From the NCBI RefSeq assembly GCF_003315415.1, contig NZ_QNSB01000012.1:52007-116006 (forward strand): DNA of 64,000 nucleotides, given 5' to 3'. The DNA comes from Brevibacterium sanguinis (GTDB lineage Bacteria; Actinomycetota; Actinomycetes; Actinomycetales; Brevibacteriaceae). A program made the translations under genes and the position numbers. Of this stretch, positions 1 through 8,595 are shown piece after piece (the stretch's first letter is position 1; the number at the start of each line of letters is the position of its first letter). The notes under the pieces were generated by a model. It had not been told where the DNA came from. It worked only from the letters and a program-made list of their open reading frames with translations, and made no database searches.

Positions 1-2
1 AC

Positions 3-1709
3 ACTCGCGACACGGACATCTATGGGGTCGCCTTCAATGTCGGTCGTCTCGGCGACGTTCTCGACGCGATCGGTGATGTCGACCGCACAGGTGTGTACCT
101 GGCGTACCGCCTGTATTGGTCGATCAACTCGGTCACTCCTCTCGAAGAGGGCTACTCCGTCTCATCCAACACCAGCACGGCCATCGGCATCAGTCCGCGG
201 CCAGAAGTCTCGCGACTCGTCCCGCTGATTCCGACTGCGTCGAGCTCCATGCGGCTGCATCTGCTGCGACTCCTGGTGCTGTTCCTCCGGGGTCTGCGCG
301 AAACGGAGCGCACCGATATCACGCTCGATCACCTCCGCGGCCTGGTCAGTACCTTCGGTCTGACGAAGGACCTCGACCTGGCCGAGCACATGCACGCCTT
401 CGAATGCGCCTGGATCCGTTGGCTGGACCGGCCGGACATGAACGCGCATCTGTTCAAGCAACTGTCGGGCCAGGACGCCTACCTGGTGTTCGATGACGCA
501 CCACACGATCACGGCGACGACTCCGCAGCACAGAACCATCTCGTCGAGGGTCCTGACGTCATCCTCCACCGGGTCGAACTCGGCGATGAGACGATGACGG
601 TCACGAAGTCCTATCTCCCCCGCGACCTGCGGCCTGAACTCGAGTCACCGGACCACTATGACTTCTACCGGCGACCGATCACGGAGGACTCGGTCATCCT
701 GTTCTTCGACCGCCCGATGCAGGCCGACGACAATGCCGAGCACCTCTACGCTCACTTCACCGCTGAGCACCCCGAGTTCGCACAGGCGTACTTCGCTCTC
801 AATCCCAAGTCCCCCGATTGGGACAGGTTGTCCGCCCGCGGGTTCAAGCTCGTGTCGATCTTCACCCCCGAGTTCTACGAGCTCTTCCTTCGCTCCGACC
901 TCGTGGTGTCGTCCCAGATCTTCAACCTTCGTCATCAGGGCAAGACACTTGCCAATTCGCGCTTCGTCTACCTTCAGCACGGCGTCCAGCTCAATGACAT
1001 GTCGAACTGGGTGGCGTCGAAGTTCTTCGACGTCTTCGTCGCCACCGGCAAGGTCGAAGCCGACTACCTGCGGACAGTGGCGCCGGTGGAGACGCTCAAC
1101 TCCGGGCTCCCCCGGCTGCAGACTCTACGACGGGACTCGGAAGGTTCACGCGACCTGCTGTTCATGCCGACCTGGCGGTTCAACCTCCATCAGGCCTCGC
1201 CTGAGCACTTCCGCAGTTCCCAGTACTTCCGGGCCATCAATTCCGTGCTCACGGACAGGGAACTGCTGGGTCATCTCGAACGCACCGATCGGACCCTCCA
1301 CGTCAAGCTGCACCCCAACATCGAGAAACGGGCCGCGCAGTTCTCGTTCTCCCGCCGCGTGGTGCGCTCGGAGCTCAGCTACCGCGAGGCGATCTCTATG
1401 GCAGAGTTCGTCTTCACCGACTACAGCTCTGCAGTGCTCGACGCCGCTTTCGTCGGCATCCCGATCGCCTACTACCAGTGGGACGCCGACGACTTCTTCC
1501 ACGAACAGCCTTACGAGAGCCGTCTCGACTACCACTCCGAGGGACTCGGGCCGGTATTCACCGCCCATGCGGAACTCATCGAACACGTCACTTCCGAACG
1601 TTACAGTCAACCTGATCCGGAATTCGCTCGCCGCAGCGCACGGTTCTTCGAAGGCGTCAACACCGACCGGATCAACGAGACCATCATCGAGAGGATGCTG
1701 AGCCTATGA
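3..1709 (+). CDS. CDP-glycerol glycerophosphotransferase family protein (5' end missing)
   Basis: This gene is open at the left edge: the reading frame runs from base 3 with no stop, so the true start lies upstream. The C-terminal ~350 residues look like the TagB/TagF glycerophosphotransferase fold (Glyphos_transf). Visible hallmarks are the YLQHG segment, LFMPTWR, KLHPN and FTDYSSAVLDAAFVG, which in this family bind CDP-glycerol and the acceptor. The expected reaction is transfer of glycerol-phosphate (or a related polyol-phosphate) from a CDP donor to a lipid-linked teichoic acid chain at the inner face of the membrane. The preceding ~190 visible residues are a helical region I do not recognise. 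The stop codon overlaps the ATG of the next gene by 4 bases, so the two are probably translationally coupled. The family is clear; whether this is a primase or polymerase type cannot be decided from the fragment. Confidence 0.85.
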   Translation, partial: TRDTDIYGVAFNVGRLGDVLDAIGDVDRTGVYLAYRLYWSINSVTPLEEGYSVSSNTSTAIGISPRPEVSRLVPLIPTASSSMRLHLLRLLVLFLRGLRETERTDITLDHLRGLVSTFGLTKDLDLAEHMHAFECAWIRWLDRPDMNAHLFKQLSGQDAYLVFDDAPHDHGDDSAAQNHLVEGPDVILHRVELGDETMTVTKSYLPRDLRPELESPDHYDFYRRPITEDSVILFFDRPMQADDNAEHLYAHFTAEHPEFAQAYFALNPKSPDWDRLSARGFKLVSIFTPEFYELFLRSDLVVSSQIFNLRHQGKTLANSRFVYLQHGVQLNDMSNWVASKFFDVFVATGKVEADYLRTVAPVETLNSGLPRLQTLRRDSEGSRDLLFMPTWRFNLHQASPEHFRSSQYFRAINSVLTDRELLGHLERTDRTLHVKLHPNIEKRAAQFSFSRRVVRSELSYREAISMAEFVFTDYSSAVLDAAFVGIPIAYYQWDADDFFHEQPYESRLDYHSEGLGPVFTAHAELIEHVTSERYSQPDPEFARRSARFFEGVNTDRINETIIERMLSL

Positions 1710-3631
1710 CGAAGCCCGCAGCCAAGCTCCGCCGCACACTTGCGAACCAGGCGAAACGAGTGGCGTACTCGCCGACGGTCCGCAACCTCGCCCGGACGGC
1801 GATCACTTCCGAGAAGGCAGAGCCTCTGCGCAGGAAACTCGCCGACAGAGGGCTTGAAGGCCACGTCCGCCGCTTCACCTCGGAGTGCCTGCCAGAGGGC
1901 ATGTACTTCGCCAAGCTCACCATTGACAACTGGCAGGAGTTCAACGGCCAGTCGTTCCAGCTCCTCCAGGGATCGTCCGTCGTCTACGGAAACGAGATCG
2001 AACCACCTCCCAAGGGGTTCCCGCTCGAGTACCGGAATATCATCGTGACTTCGACCGATGTCTCGAAGTTCCGTCTCTCGATCGATTCCTCCTTCAGTCT
2101 GCAGATCGGGCACGGGGCGTTCACCACCCCGCAGCAGGTGTCCTACGACAAGCAGTACGGAGTCGAGCAGCACGGTGACGTGTTCTACTCGCTGCGCGGC
2201 AACACCACCGCACCGTCGAAGCTGCTCATCACCTTCCCCGGTTTCGGGCCCTCGACTTCGCGCATCTCCTATGCCGTGAGCTACCTCAAGGCTCTCACCG
2301 ACGCCGATCTCAGCGACACCCTCATGGTCTGCTTCCAGGACCGCTACCTGGCCGCTGGTTCCTACATGCTCGTCGACAACGGTGGCCGGTCCCTCATCCA
2401 GAGAGTCAATGACGTCATCGCGGAATTCGTCGACCGCTATGGGATCGCCGAGGACCAGATGCTTTTCTTCGGCGCGTCCAAGGGCGGCAGCATCGCCATC
2501 CAGTACGCAGAGAATTTTCCCGCGGCCCGCCTGCTGGTCGCTGTTCCGCAGATGAACCTGCGCTACTACCTCGACAAACCGTTCTTCAAGGACAACATCT
2601 TCGCCCAAGAGGGCATGCACTCGGTCCCGCAGCCGGAACGGCTCATCCGCACCTACTTCACCGAAGGCCGGACGATCGACTACTTCTACACGAACACCGA
2701 TGAGCAAAGCAACCACTCGCTCATCGAACTTGTCGAGGACATTCCGGGACTGTCGAAGTACCGTGTCGACGGTCAGCACGGAGAGGTGGCGCGCAAAGCA
2801 CTACCGACGATGCTCTCGATCATGCGACGATTCCTCTCCGATCGGACAGGCTCGTCAACCACCTCCGTCGACGAGGTCCACTGCTTCGATCATGAGGGAG
2901 CCCGGGCCGTGCAGGTTCGCGTCGATCCCGACCGGACGCCGGAGAGCGCGGCGAACTGGTACCTCGAAGGTTCGCTGGGGCGTACCCGGTTCCTTCAGTT
3001 CCTCTCCGATCATGATCTGCCGTTCGTCAAGTACACCAATGAACAGCAGAGGCTGCACCCGGAGATCGACGATCTTCGCGGACTGCACAGTGTCGTCGCC
3101 TACGACGAGTCCGGCGGAGAGTGGGTCGCACCGCTGCCGCAGACGGACGAGCTCACCGAGAACGCCCCGCCCCGGCACAAATACTCGACCGACACCCTGC
3201 GCCTCGACGCAGAAGGAGCGGCAGAGTACGTCATCGTCCGTGACAGCATCGTCAATCGCTTCTCCTACGACTGCCGCCGTGGCACCGGAAATGAGGAGAA
3301 GATCGATGTGCATATCGTCCCCGACATCAACGCTTTCGACCTCGCCGAGGTGCGACATCGTACCGATGCACGCTTCGTCGCCGCCGTCGAAGCGCTCGCG
3401 ACCGACGAGCTCATCGATCTCATGGTCAATCGCCTGTTCCTCGTCTCCGTGTGCGAATCGATGTCCGTGATCGTCCACGACCACGCCCTCAGCGAGTCTG
3501 CAGAACAGGCTCTCACCGGGTACTCGGCGACCCGCGCCAGCGTGGCGCTCGATAAGCCGGCCGAGGCCACCACGAGTGTCTTCACCCTGCTGGACCTCGA
3601 TCCCGCAGAGGCGTTGACCCAGCGGGTGTGA
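1706..3631 (+). CDS. XcbB/CpsF- or Asp2-like alpha/beta-hydrolase-fold surface polysaccharide protein
   Basis: A 641-residue protein starting at an ATG that overlaps the upstream glycerophosphotransferase stop. The middle part has an alpha/beta-hydrolase look: strand LLITFPGFGPS followed by a nucleophile elbow GASKGG with Ser258, and a possible catalytic His358 in DGQHGEV. This elbow resembles the XcbB/CpsF capsule proteins and the Asp2 O-acetyltransferase-like proteins. No signal peptide or membrane segment is seen, so it is probably cytoplasmic. The last ~250 residues are a separate beta-rich region of unknown function. Its tight coupling to a teichoic-acid polymerase suggests that it modifies (for example acylates) or helps assemble the same polymer; this is inference. 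It ends 11 bases before the convergent lipoprotein gene. Confidence 0.6.
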   Translation: MTKPAAKLRRTLANQAKRVAYSPTVRNLARTAITSEKAEPLRRKLADRGLEGHVRRFTSECLPEGMYFAKLTIDNWQEFNGQSFQLLQGSSVVYGNEIEPPPKGFPLEYRNIIVTSTDVSKFRLSIDSSFSLQIGHGAFTTPQQVSYDKQYGVEQHGDVFYSLRGNTTAPSKLLITFPGFGPSTSRISYAVSYLKALTDADLSDTLMVCFQDRYLAAGSYMLVDNGGRSLIQRVNDVIAEFVDRYGIAEDQMLFFGASKGGSIAIQYAENFPAARLLVAVPQMNLRYYLDKPFFKDNIFAQEGMHSVPQPERLIRTYFTEGRTIDYFYTNTDEQSNHSLIELVEDIPGLSKYRVDGQHGEVARKALPTMLSIMRRFLSDRTGSSTTSVDEVHCFDHEGARAVQVRVDPDRTPESAANWYLEGSLGRTRFLQFLSDHDLPFVKYTNEQQRLHPEIDDLRGLHSVVAYDESGGEWVAPLPQTDELTENAPPRHKYSTDTLRLDAEGAAEYVIVRDSIVNRFSYDCRRGTGNEEKIDVHIVPDINAFDLAEVRHRTDARFVAAVEALATDELIDLMVNRLFLVSVCESMSVIVHDHALSESAEQALTGYSATRASVALDKPAEATTSVFTLLDLDPAEALTQRV

Positions 3632-3641
3632 ACCCGGCCGC

Positions 3642-5225
3642 CTATGTTTCCGCGGTTCTCTCCTTGCGCAGGATGAGCACGGTGGCGCTGCTTGCCGACA
3701 GGTCGATGTCAAACTCGGTCATCTTCGGGTCATCACTGGGCCGAGCCGGTCCGCTGTAGGGCACTGTCTCCGGAAGGGGCGTCGAGGGGTGAACCGCTGT
3801 GGCATTCTTGGCCTCATTCGATGGAGCGTGGACCTGCGCGGCCTCAGCAACCCGGTATCCTTGGGGAGCCGTGAGGGTGACCGGATTACCTCCGGAGCTC
3901 TTCGCATCATTGGCATTGACGATCGTCGTCACCAAGGTGTTCCCCTCATCCTTGCTCACCGTGTAGGCGCTGATGTTACCCCCGCCCTTGACCGTGGTGT
4001 GGAGGAAGCTGCCGCCGGTGCTGGGAACCAGCAGGCGCAGAGCCGAGTAGTGCGGTCGCCCAGAGAACGTGGATGATCTGCTCCCATGGTCCGCGGGATC
4101 GCAAACGAGGGACATTGGGGCCCCGCCGAGGCAGGCACCGAGCATGGAGTGCATCGCCATGCGTTCGACACCGAGCGTCGCCGCGAACAGGGAGTAGTCA
4201 ACGGCCCACAGTGCGGTGGCGTGAGTCCGTGATGTGTCGTTGGTACCGGGACAGCTGGTGGTGCCCGTCTCCTCGAGCCAGAGCGGGATGCCGGCCCCTT
4301 CGGCTTTGGACAGACCGATGTCGAGGATCTTCTCTGCACTGTCCTTGGCCAGGGGGTCGATGAGGTTCTGCGCCTGCGGACCGCGTCCAGGGACCTCCGT
4401 CGACGAACATTCGTAGAGCTGGTACCAATGCTGAGACAATGCTGCCGTGTTCTTCACGTCAGAATCGAGGAAGGCATCCATCCACTCCCCGTCGTAGACG
4501 TCCGGTCCGATGATGGGCGCGTCGGGCCGCTTGGCGTGAATTGCCGAGACGTAGCCGTCGAGCTGTTTCCTGTACTCAGCGGTGTTCCACCCTGAGCCGC
4601 GAACTGCGCCATTGGGGACCGATGTGATCGCGTACCCGTTCGGTTCGTTGCCGATGGCCAGTCCGACCAGGGAATCGCCGAGGATGTCGACTGCGTGAGT
4701 TGCCATGTCGGCTCCGCGTTGCGGATCGTAGGTGCCCAGCGGAATGCCGATGGTGACGGTCGAGCCGGTCGCGTCCACGAGCTTCTTCAGGCGTCGGAGA
4801 TCGTCCGGAGTGACAACGACCTGCTCGGGCTTCGTCGCCTTCTCCCCCGCCGACGTCCAGAACACCCGCCGGTCGAGCTCGTTCCCGCCGAACCGCAGTG
4901 CAGGATCGCCGAGGTGGTTGAGCAGCTCGTCGAGGTTTGAAGCGGCAGGATCGATCCTGGGATCGGCGAGCTCCGTCGATTCGAAGGAGAGGCCAATATT
5001 GTCCCGACGGAACGTCTTGCTCGTGAGCTTGTCGGAGATCTCAATCGTCACTGCATCGCCGTCGATCGGGCCGGTGAACGATTGGGTGAAGTACTCCGAG
5101 GTGGGCGAAACAGCCGACTCAGTTGCCCCATCGGAATCATAGTCAGGAGCACAGGCCGATATCAGCAGAACAAATGCCGCCATGAACAACGAACCAGGAC
5201 GAGGACACGTCAGAGAAAATCTCAT
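3642..5225 (-). CDS. Secreted lipoprotein, GH79-like glycoside hydrolase (clan GH-A)
   Basis: A 527-residue protein with an N-terminal hydrophobic segment ending in a lipobox (I-S-A-C, lipidated Cys25), so it is predicted to be anchored outside the membrane. The fold resembles TIM-barrel beta-glucuronidase/heparanase-type enzymes (GH79). The segment RFGGNELDRRVFW precedes GNEPNGY, whose Glu194 is the expected acid/base of clan GH-A. WLEETG around Glu318/Glu319 is the likely nucleophile at the end of a later strand. A C-terminal beta domain follows from about residue 410. It is convergent with the XcbB-like gene and borders the polysaccharide cluster, so a role in trimming an acidic wall polymer (such as a uronic-acid polymer) is attractive but unproven. 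GH39/GH30-like assignment is the main alternative. Confidence 0.6.
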   Translation of the reverse strand: MRFSLTCPRPGSLFMAAFVLLISACAPDYDSDGATESAVSPTSEYFTQSFTGPIDGDAVTIEISDKLTSKTFRRDNIGLSFESTELADPRIDPAASNLDELLNHLGDPALRFGGNELDRRVFWTSAGEKATKPEQVVVTPDDLRRLKKLVDATGSTVTIGIPLGTYDPQRGADMATHAVDILGDSLVGLAIGNEPNGYAITSVPNGAVRGSGWNTAEYRKQLDGYVSAIHAKRPDAPIIGPDVYDGEWMDAFLDSDVKNTAALSQHWYQLYECSSTEVPGRGPQAQNLIDPLAKDSAEKILDIGLSKAEGAGIPLWLEETGTTSCPGTNDTSRTHATALWAVDYSLFAATLGVERMAMHSMLGACLGGAPMSLVCDPADHGSRSSTFSGRPHYSALRLLVPSTGGSFLHTTVKGGGNISAYTVSKDEGNTLVTTIVNANDAKSSGGNPVTLTAPQGYRVAEAAQVHAPSNEAKNATAVHPSTPLPETVPYSGPARPSDDPKMTEFDIDLSASSATVLILRKERTAET

Positions 5226-5423
5226 ATCACTACCCCCACGAAGAAAGCACGCAAGCGCCGACAGTCACCAAAACCAGTTCGTCGTGAAAGCAGGCAGAAC
5301 CGAGATCAACATGCGAGTTCAAACGCAAACCAAGGACACGACCCACCGACCAGAAGAGTGATTCATCGCTACGCTCCCCAATAATAGAGGTCAAGACGAA
5401 CATGAGAACGTTCATCAAAAACA
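5226..5423. other. AT-richer intergenic gap upstream of the lipoprotein gene
   Basis: About 200 bases with no convincing gene. They must contain the promoter and ribosome binding site of the minus-strand lipoprotein gene. Composition changes here from the GC-rich flank on the left to the AT-richer block on the right. I see no repeat or integrase that would mark a formal boundary. Confidence 0.4.
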
Positions 5424-6587
5424 CTAGCTCAAGACTTGAGGAAAAGTCCTCGAAAAAAGCTGTCGAACTTCACCGAGTTCACTCCAGTCCCGCTCGGTAT
5501 AAGGTACGATTCCGGCAGCGGTGGCACGATCCATCAACCCACCCCAGAGCTCAGCCGGAAATTTCAGCATGTTGGTAGTATTCAGCCGCTCGAAAAAATC
5601 AAGGCTTAGCAAATCCACGACTCTGTACACCTCATCCGGAACATCCCTAAGCATGGTGTCGAAAACCTCTCTCCCAGCATGCTTAAGTATGTACAAACTC
5701 GCGAAATCAGTCGTAAAGTGATGCCCCCATTTCGCAGGTGAGGAAGGAGGGACAGCGGGGTCGATGTTAAAATCCAAACCGAGGCGTTCAGCTGCAATAG
5801 TGGCAAGCCAAGTCTTTCGATACTTCTTTGCGCTTCCATCCGCTGCCAATGAAACCAACGAGTCACACAGCAACTCAGGCATGTGGTGAGCGATCAACAT
5901 AGCAGTACCAGCCTCCGAAATACCCACAACGTAAGCAGCGTTCCGATAACCCGAATAGGCAAAGGGCGGAAACGTTGGAGCATACGACGCAACGGAATGC
6001 ATGCGAATCGTATCCGGCGTGTTACCGGCAATTCCGCCAAAAGTCATGTACTTCGAACGATATACGGGAGATGCGAGTATCGCGGCGATTCCCATCATCG
6101 CCCAGCTGTTCATCTGGAACTCAGTGCCGACGATGTTTGTTTTAATAGTAGTGGTTTCGAAATTGGAAAAGAAACGCTCCTCGCGCTGGAACGGGCCGCC
6201 GAAATCCATAGAGACCAGCTTGGTTCCCGAGGGCATCAGTTGCAAAGCAGCGAGTGAATCAAACCCTCCCGAAAAATTGAGCAGGTTACCCGACCTCGGT
6301 ACATTCCTCTCGCTGCCGGACTCAGAAAGAAACGAAGTTGCAGGCGACACGTACCTTCTAAACATCTCAGCGGTGTCACGCGATACATTCAAATCGATAC
6401 TTATGTCGTCATAAGCTTTACCAATCAGAGTGTACAGAACACGAGCAACACTATTCGGGTCGAATGGCAGCGGCTCGGAAGACTCGAAAAACAACTCACC
6501 AGATTCAGAACCTTCATTCTTCGAGTATTCAAAACTCAGACGCTGAGCATCGACAACCTGGAAACCAGAAAATCTAATCGAATTCAT
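5424..6587 (-). CDS. PP-loop (ATP-pyrophosphatase-like) protein of unknown function
   Basis: A 387-residue protein starting at ATG 6587 with an AGGAG ribosome binding site. Residues 104-111 read NFSGGFDS, the SGGxDS PP-loop that binds ATP in N-type ATP pyrophosphatases (QueC, asparagine synthetase C-domain, WbpG/PseA-like sugar amidotransferase subunits). These enzymes activate a carbonyl or carboxylate by adenylation before nitrogen attack. No glutaminase domain or HisH/HisF-like partner is nearby, so the nitrogen source and substrate are unknown. The gene sits downstream of the coiled-coil methyltransferase and two-domain glycosyltransferase genes, separated by only ~58 bases, and shares their low GC content. 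A role in amidating or aminating a surface sugar is inference from context; the PP-loop is directly visible. Confidence 0.55.
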   Translation of the reverse strand: MNSIRFSGFQVVDAQRLSFEYSKNEGSESGELFFESSEPLPFDPNSVARVLYTLIGKAYDDISIDLNVSRDTAEMFRRYVSPATSFLSESGSERNVPRSGNLLNFSGGFDSLAALQLMPSGTKLVSMDFGGPFQREERFFSNFETTTIKTNIVGTEFQMNSWAMMGIAAILASPVYRSKYMTFGGIAGNTPDTIRMHSVASYAPTFPPFAYSGYRNAAYVVGISEAGTAMLIAHHMPELLCDSLVSLAADGSAKKYRKTWLATIAAERLGLDFNIDPAVPPSSPAKWGHHFTTDFASLYILKHAGREVFDTMLRDVPDEVYRVVDLLSLDFFERLNTTNMLKFPAELWGGLMDRATAAGIVPYTERDWSELGEVRQLFSRTFPQVLS

Positions 6588-6645
6588 CTAGAGCTCCTCA
6601 ACTAAACTAGCAACAAATTACCCTCAACGGCAATTGGCCATACAA

Positions 6646-8595
6646 TCACTCACCGACGGAAGCGCTGTCAGAAGTAAATCGCAACACGGCAGATTTCGAC
6701 AAGCTGTCTTCCACCTCGATACGCCCTATATCGCTAGGAATATCCTGCCAAAGTTTCAGAATGCCCTTCTCTTCGACTCTGATCGTGTCGTCCAAAACTA
6801 TCATCGAGCCGTCTCGAAGGCGAGGAGCCAGTATTTCAAGAGCAGGCAAGCGTGAAAACTCATGGGCGTGACCGGGCGGCCCATCAACAAATACAATGTC
6901 GAAATCGACGTCAGGTATACTGGAGGTCGCATACCACCGATCAGGCATATGGTCCGATGAAACCGGGTAATTGAAACTCGGCTTCCACGGGACAAGTGGT
7001 GCGTGAACTACCTCAGCCCACTGTCCTAAGCCGTGAGCTTCCAGGACGGAGTTCATTCTGTCGACGTATATTTCATCATGTTCCAATGCGAAGCACTTTC
7101 CGTACCCGCGTTCGCGAAAAGCCAAAGCTGACCAAAAAGTAGAAGTACCAGAACCCACATCCAGCACAGTACGGACTTGATCATTTCTCACTATTTCACC
7201 CACGATTGTGCGAATAGCTGGCACAGTGGCCGCCCAGCCGCCGACTCGTGGGGTCGAAGTCGAGTCAACTTCGAATTGCTTCAGAAGAGCTGCAAAGTCG
7301 CTAACCTCCTTAGGCATTTCTTCGGCTGCGACCCTAAGCTGATTCAGCTTGCTTTGAGTAGCATTGAACAAGTTCTGGGTGCGAGAGGACAACGATTCGA
7401 AATCTTCTTGTATAGACTTCTGCAGATCGACTATTCGACTATTCGTTGCAATCTCCGTCATCGCTTCATCCAGCCTTGAGTTCAACACCTCGCGAAGGTG
7501 CCGTAATTCCGCTGGCCTAGCTTCAGATAACGAAATCAGTTGACGATCAATGCGCTCAATCCCATCGGAAACTCGGGTGTATGCCTCCTGCGCGGAAGAC
7601 TGAGCATTTACCCCCTCGCGTCGCACCTTATCCAGAAGAAGAGGCAACTCACCGATCGCACGATTTGCCTCATCGATCCGCTCCGCAACCGAATCAACAG
7701 ACTCGTTCATACGAAGGCTGGTCCTTTTGGCACCCGAGTCAATCTTGTCTGCAAGAAAATCGCCTACGGCAGAAATCTTCTTACCGATCTTGTTCTCCGT
7801 ATTCGCGATTCGGTCCGCCGCACTGCCGGTCGAACGCTCAATACCTGTATTTGCTTTCCGAACCAGGCTCTCCAGACGGTCAGCTGATGAGTTGACAAGC
7901 TCGTTGAGTTTGGCAAGATCAGCGCGGGACACAGCCAGTGATTCCATGCGCAAGTTGACGTCTTCCAGCGCTCGCTCGTAACGGGACAGCCGTTGGTCCA
8001 ATCTAGTCGAACGTTTGGATCCGTCTTCCATCGCCGAAGACATCTCGCTCGCGATTTCATTCAGTTGAGACTTCAACGATTGGATATCTTCACGGATCAG
8101 ATTGTACTCCGTTGAGCGTCTCTCGGCTTCAGACCGAACAAGAAAGAGTTGCTCGCTCTGATCCGTGAAGCGTCTTGATATCTCTGCTAACAACAGGCTT
8201 GAACGAGCCTCGTCAAAACTGTCGTTCGCAATGATTTCGCGCTCAACTTCGGCAATTCTACGCATCACCACGGACGTAGATGCATCGGGACTGGTGTCCA
8301 GCTTCTGGTCTAACGAAGTGAGCGTGGTTTCTAAGGTTGACCCTTGTGCCGCCAGACTAACCAGCATGCTATCCATACGGGAGGTTCTGTTACTCAATGT
8401 AGAGAAAGTCAGACGCATCCGAAGATGCCCCACTGCGAGAATACAAAATAGAGAAAGCAGTGCCAATAGCAGCGATACGGCCTGCCAAAGGCCTGTGCCA
8501 GATTCGCTTATGTCCATCAGACCAGTAGCTAGCGAAGCGCTTGCGCACACTACCGCGAGCACAAGAAACATCTTGTAAAATTGTGAATCCCTCAT
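6646..8595 (-). CDS. Membrane-anchored coiled-coil protein with C-terminal class I SAM methyltransferase domain
   Basis: A 649-residue protein with three parts. Residues ~9-57 hold two hydrophobic membrane segments forming a short hairpin. Residues ~60-430 are a long Ser/Glu/Arg/Leu-rich helical stretch with heptad-like spacing, predicted to be a coiled coil. Residues ~474-649 are a Rossmann methyltransferase: motif I is LDVGSGTSTF at 478-487, the acidic end of strand 2 is ALEHDE, and FVDGPPG is the later strand motif seen in FkbM/class I sugar or small-molecule methyltransferases. Its ATG overlaps the upstream glycosyltransferase stop by 4 bases, indicating coupled translation. The layout recalls WbdD, where a coiled coil spaces a chain-terminating methyltransferase, but there is no kinase domain here. 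The methyl acceptor is unknown; a non-reducing-end sugar is inferred. Confidence 0.65.
   Translation of the reverse strand: MRDSQFYKMFLVLAVVCASASLATGLMDISESGTGLWQAVSLLLALLSLFCILAVGHLRMRLTFSTLSNRTSRMDSMLVSLAAQGSTLETTLTSLDQKLDTSPDASTSVVMRRIAEVEREIIANDSFDEARSSLLLAEISRRFTDQSEQLFLVRSEAERRSTEYNLIREDIQSLKSQLNEIASEMSSAMEDGSKRSTRLDQRLSRYERALEDVNLRMESLAVSRADLAKLNELVNSSADRLESLVRKANTGIERSTGSAADRIANTENKIGKKISAVGDFLADKIDSGAKRTSLRMNESVDSVAERIDEANRAIGELPLLLDKVRREGVNAQSSAQEAYTRVSDGIERIDRQLISLSEARPAELRHLREVLNSRLDEAMTEIATNSRIVDLQKSIQEDFESLSSRTQNLFNATQSKLNQLRVAAEEMPKEVSDFAALLKQFEVDSTSTPRVGGWAATVPAIRTIVGEIVRNDQVRTVLDVGSGTSTFWSALAFRERGYGKCFALEHDEIYVDRMNSVLEAHGLGQWAEVVHAPLVPWKPSFNYPVSSDHMPDRWYATSSIPDVDFDIVFVDGPPGHAHEFSRLPALEILAPRLRDGSMIVLDDTIRVEEKGILKLWQDIPSDIGRIEVEDSLSKSAVLRFTSDSASVGE

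Noticed and set aside
5230..5424. Short minus-strand frame (64 codons) upstream of the lipoprotein gene
   Set aside because: No ribosome binding site of note, no family and no codon bias; it lies where a promoter is expected.
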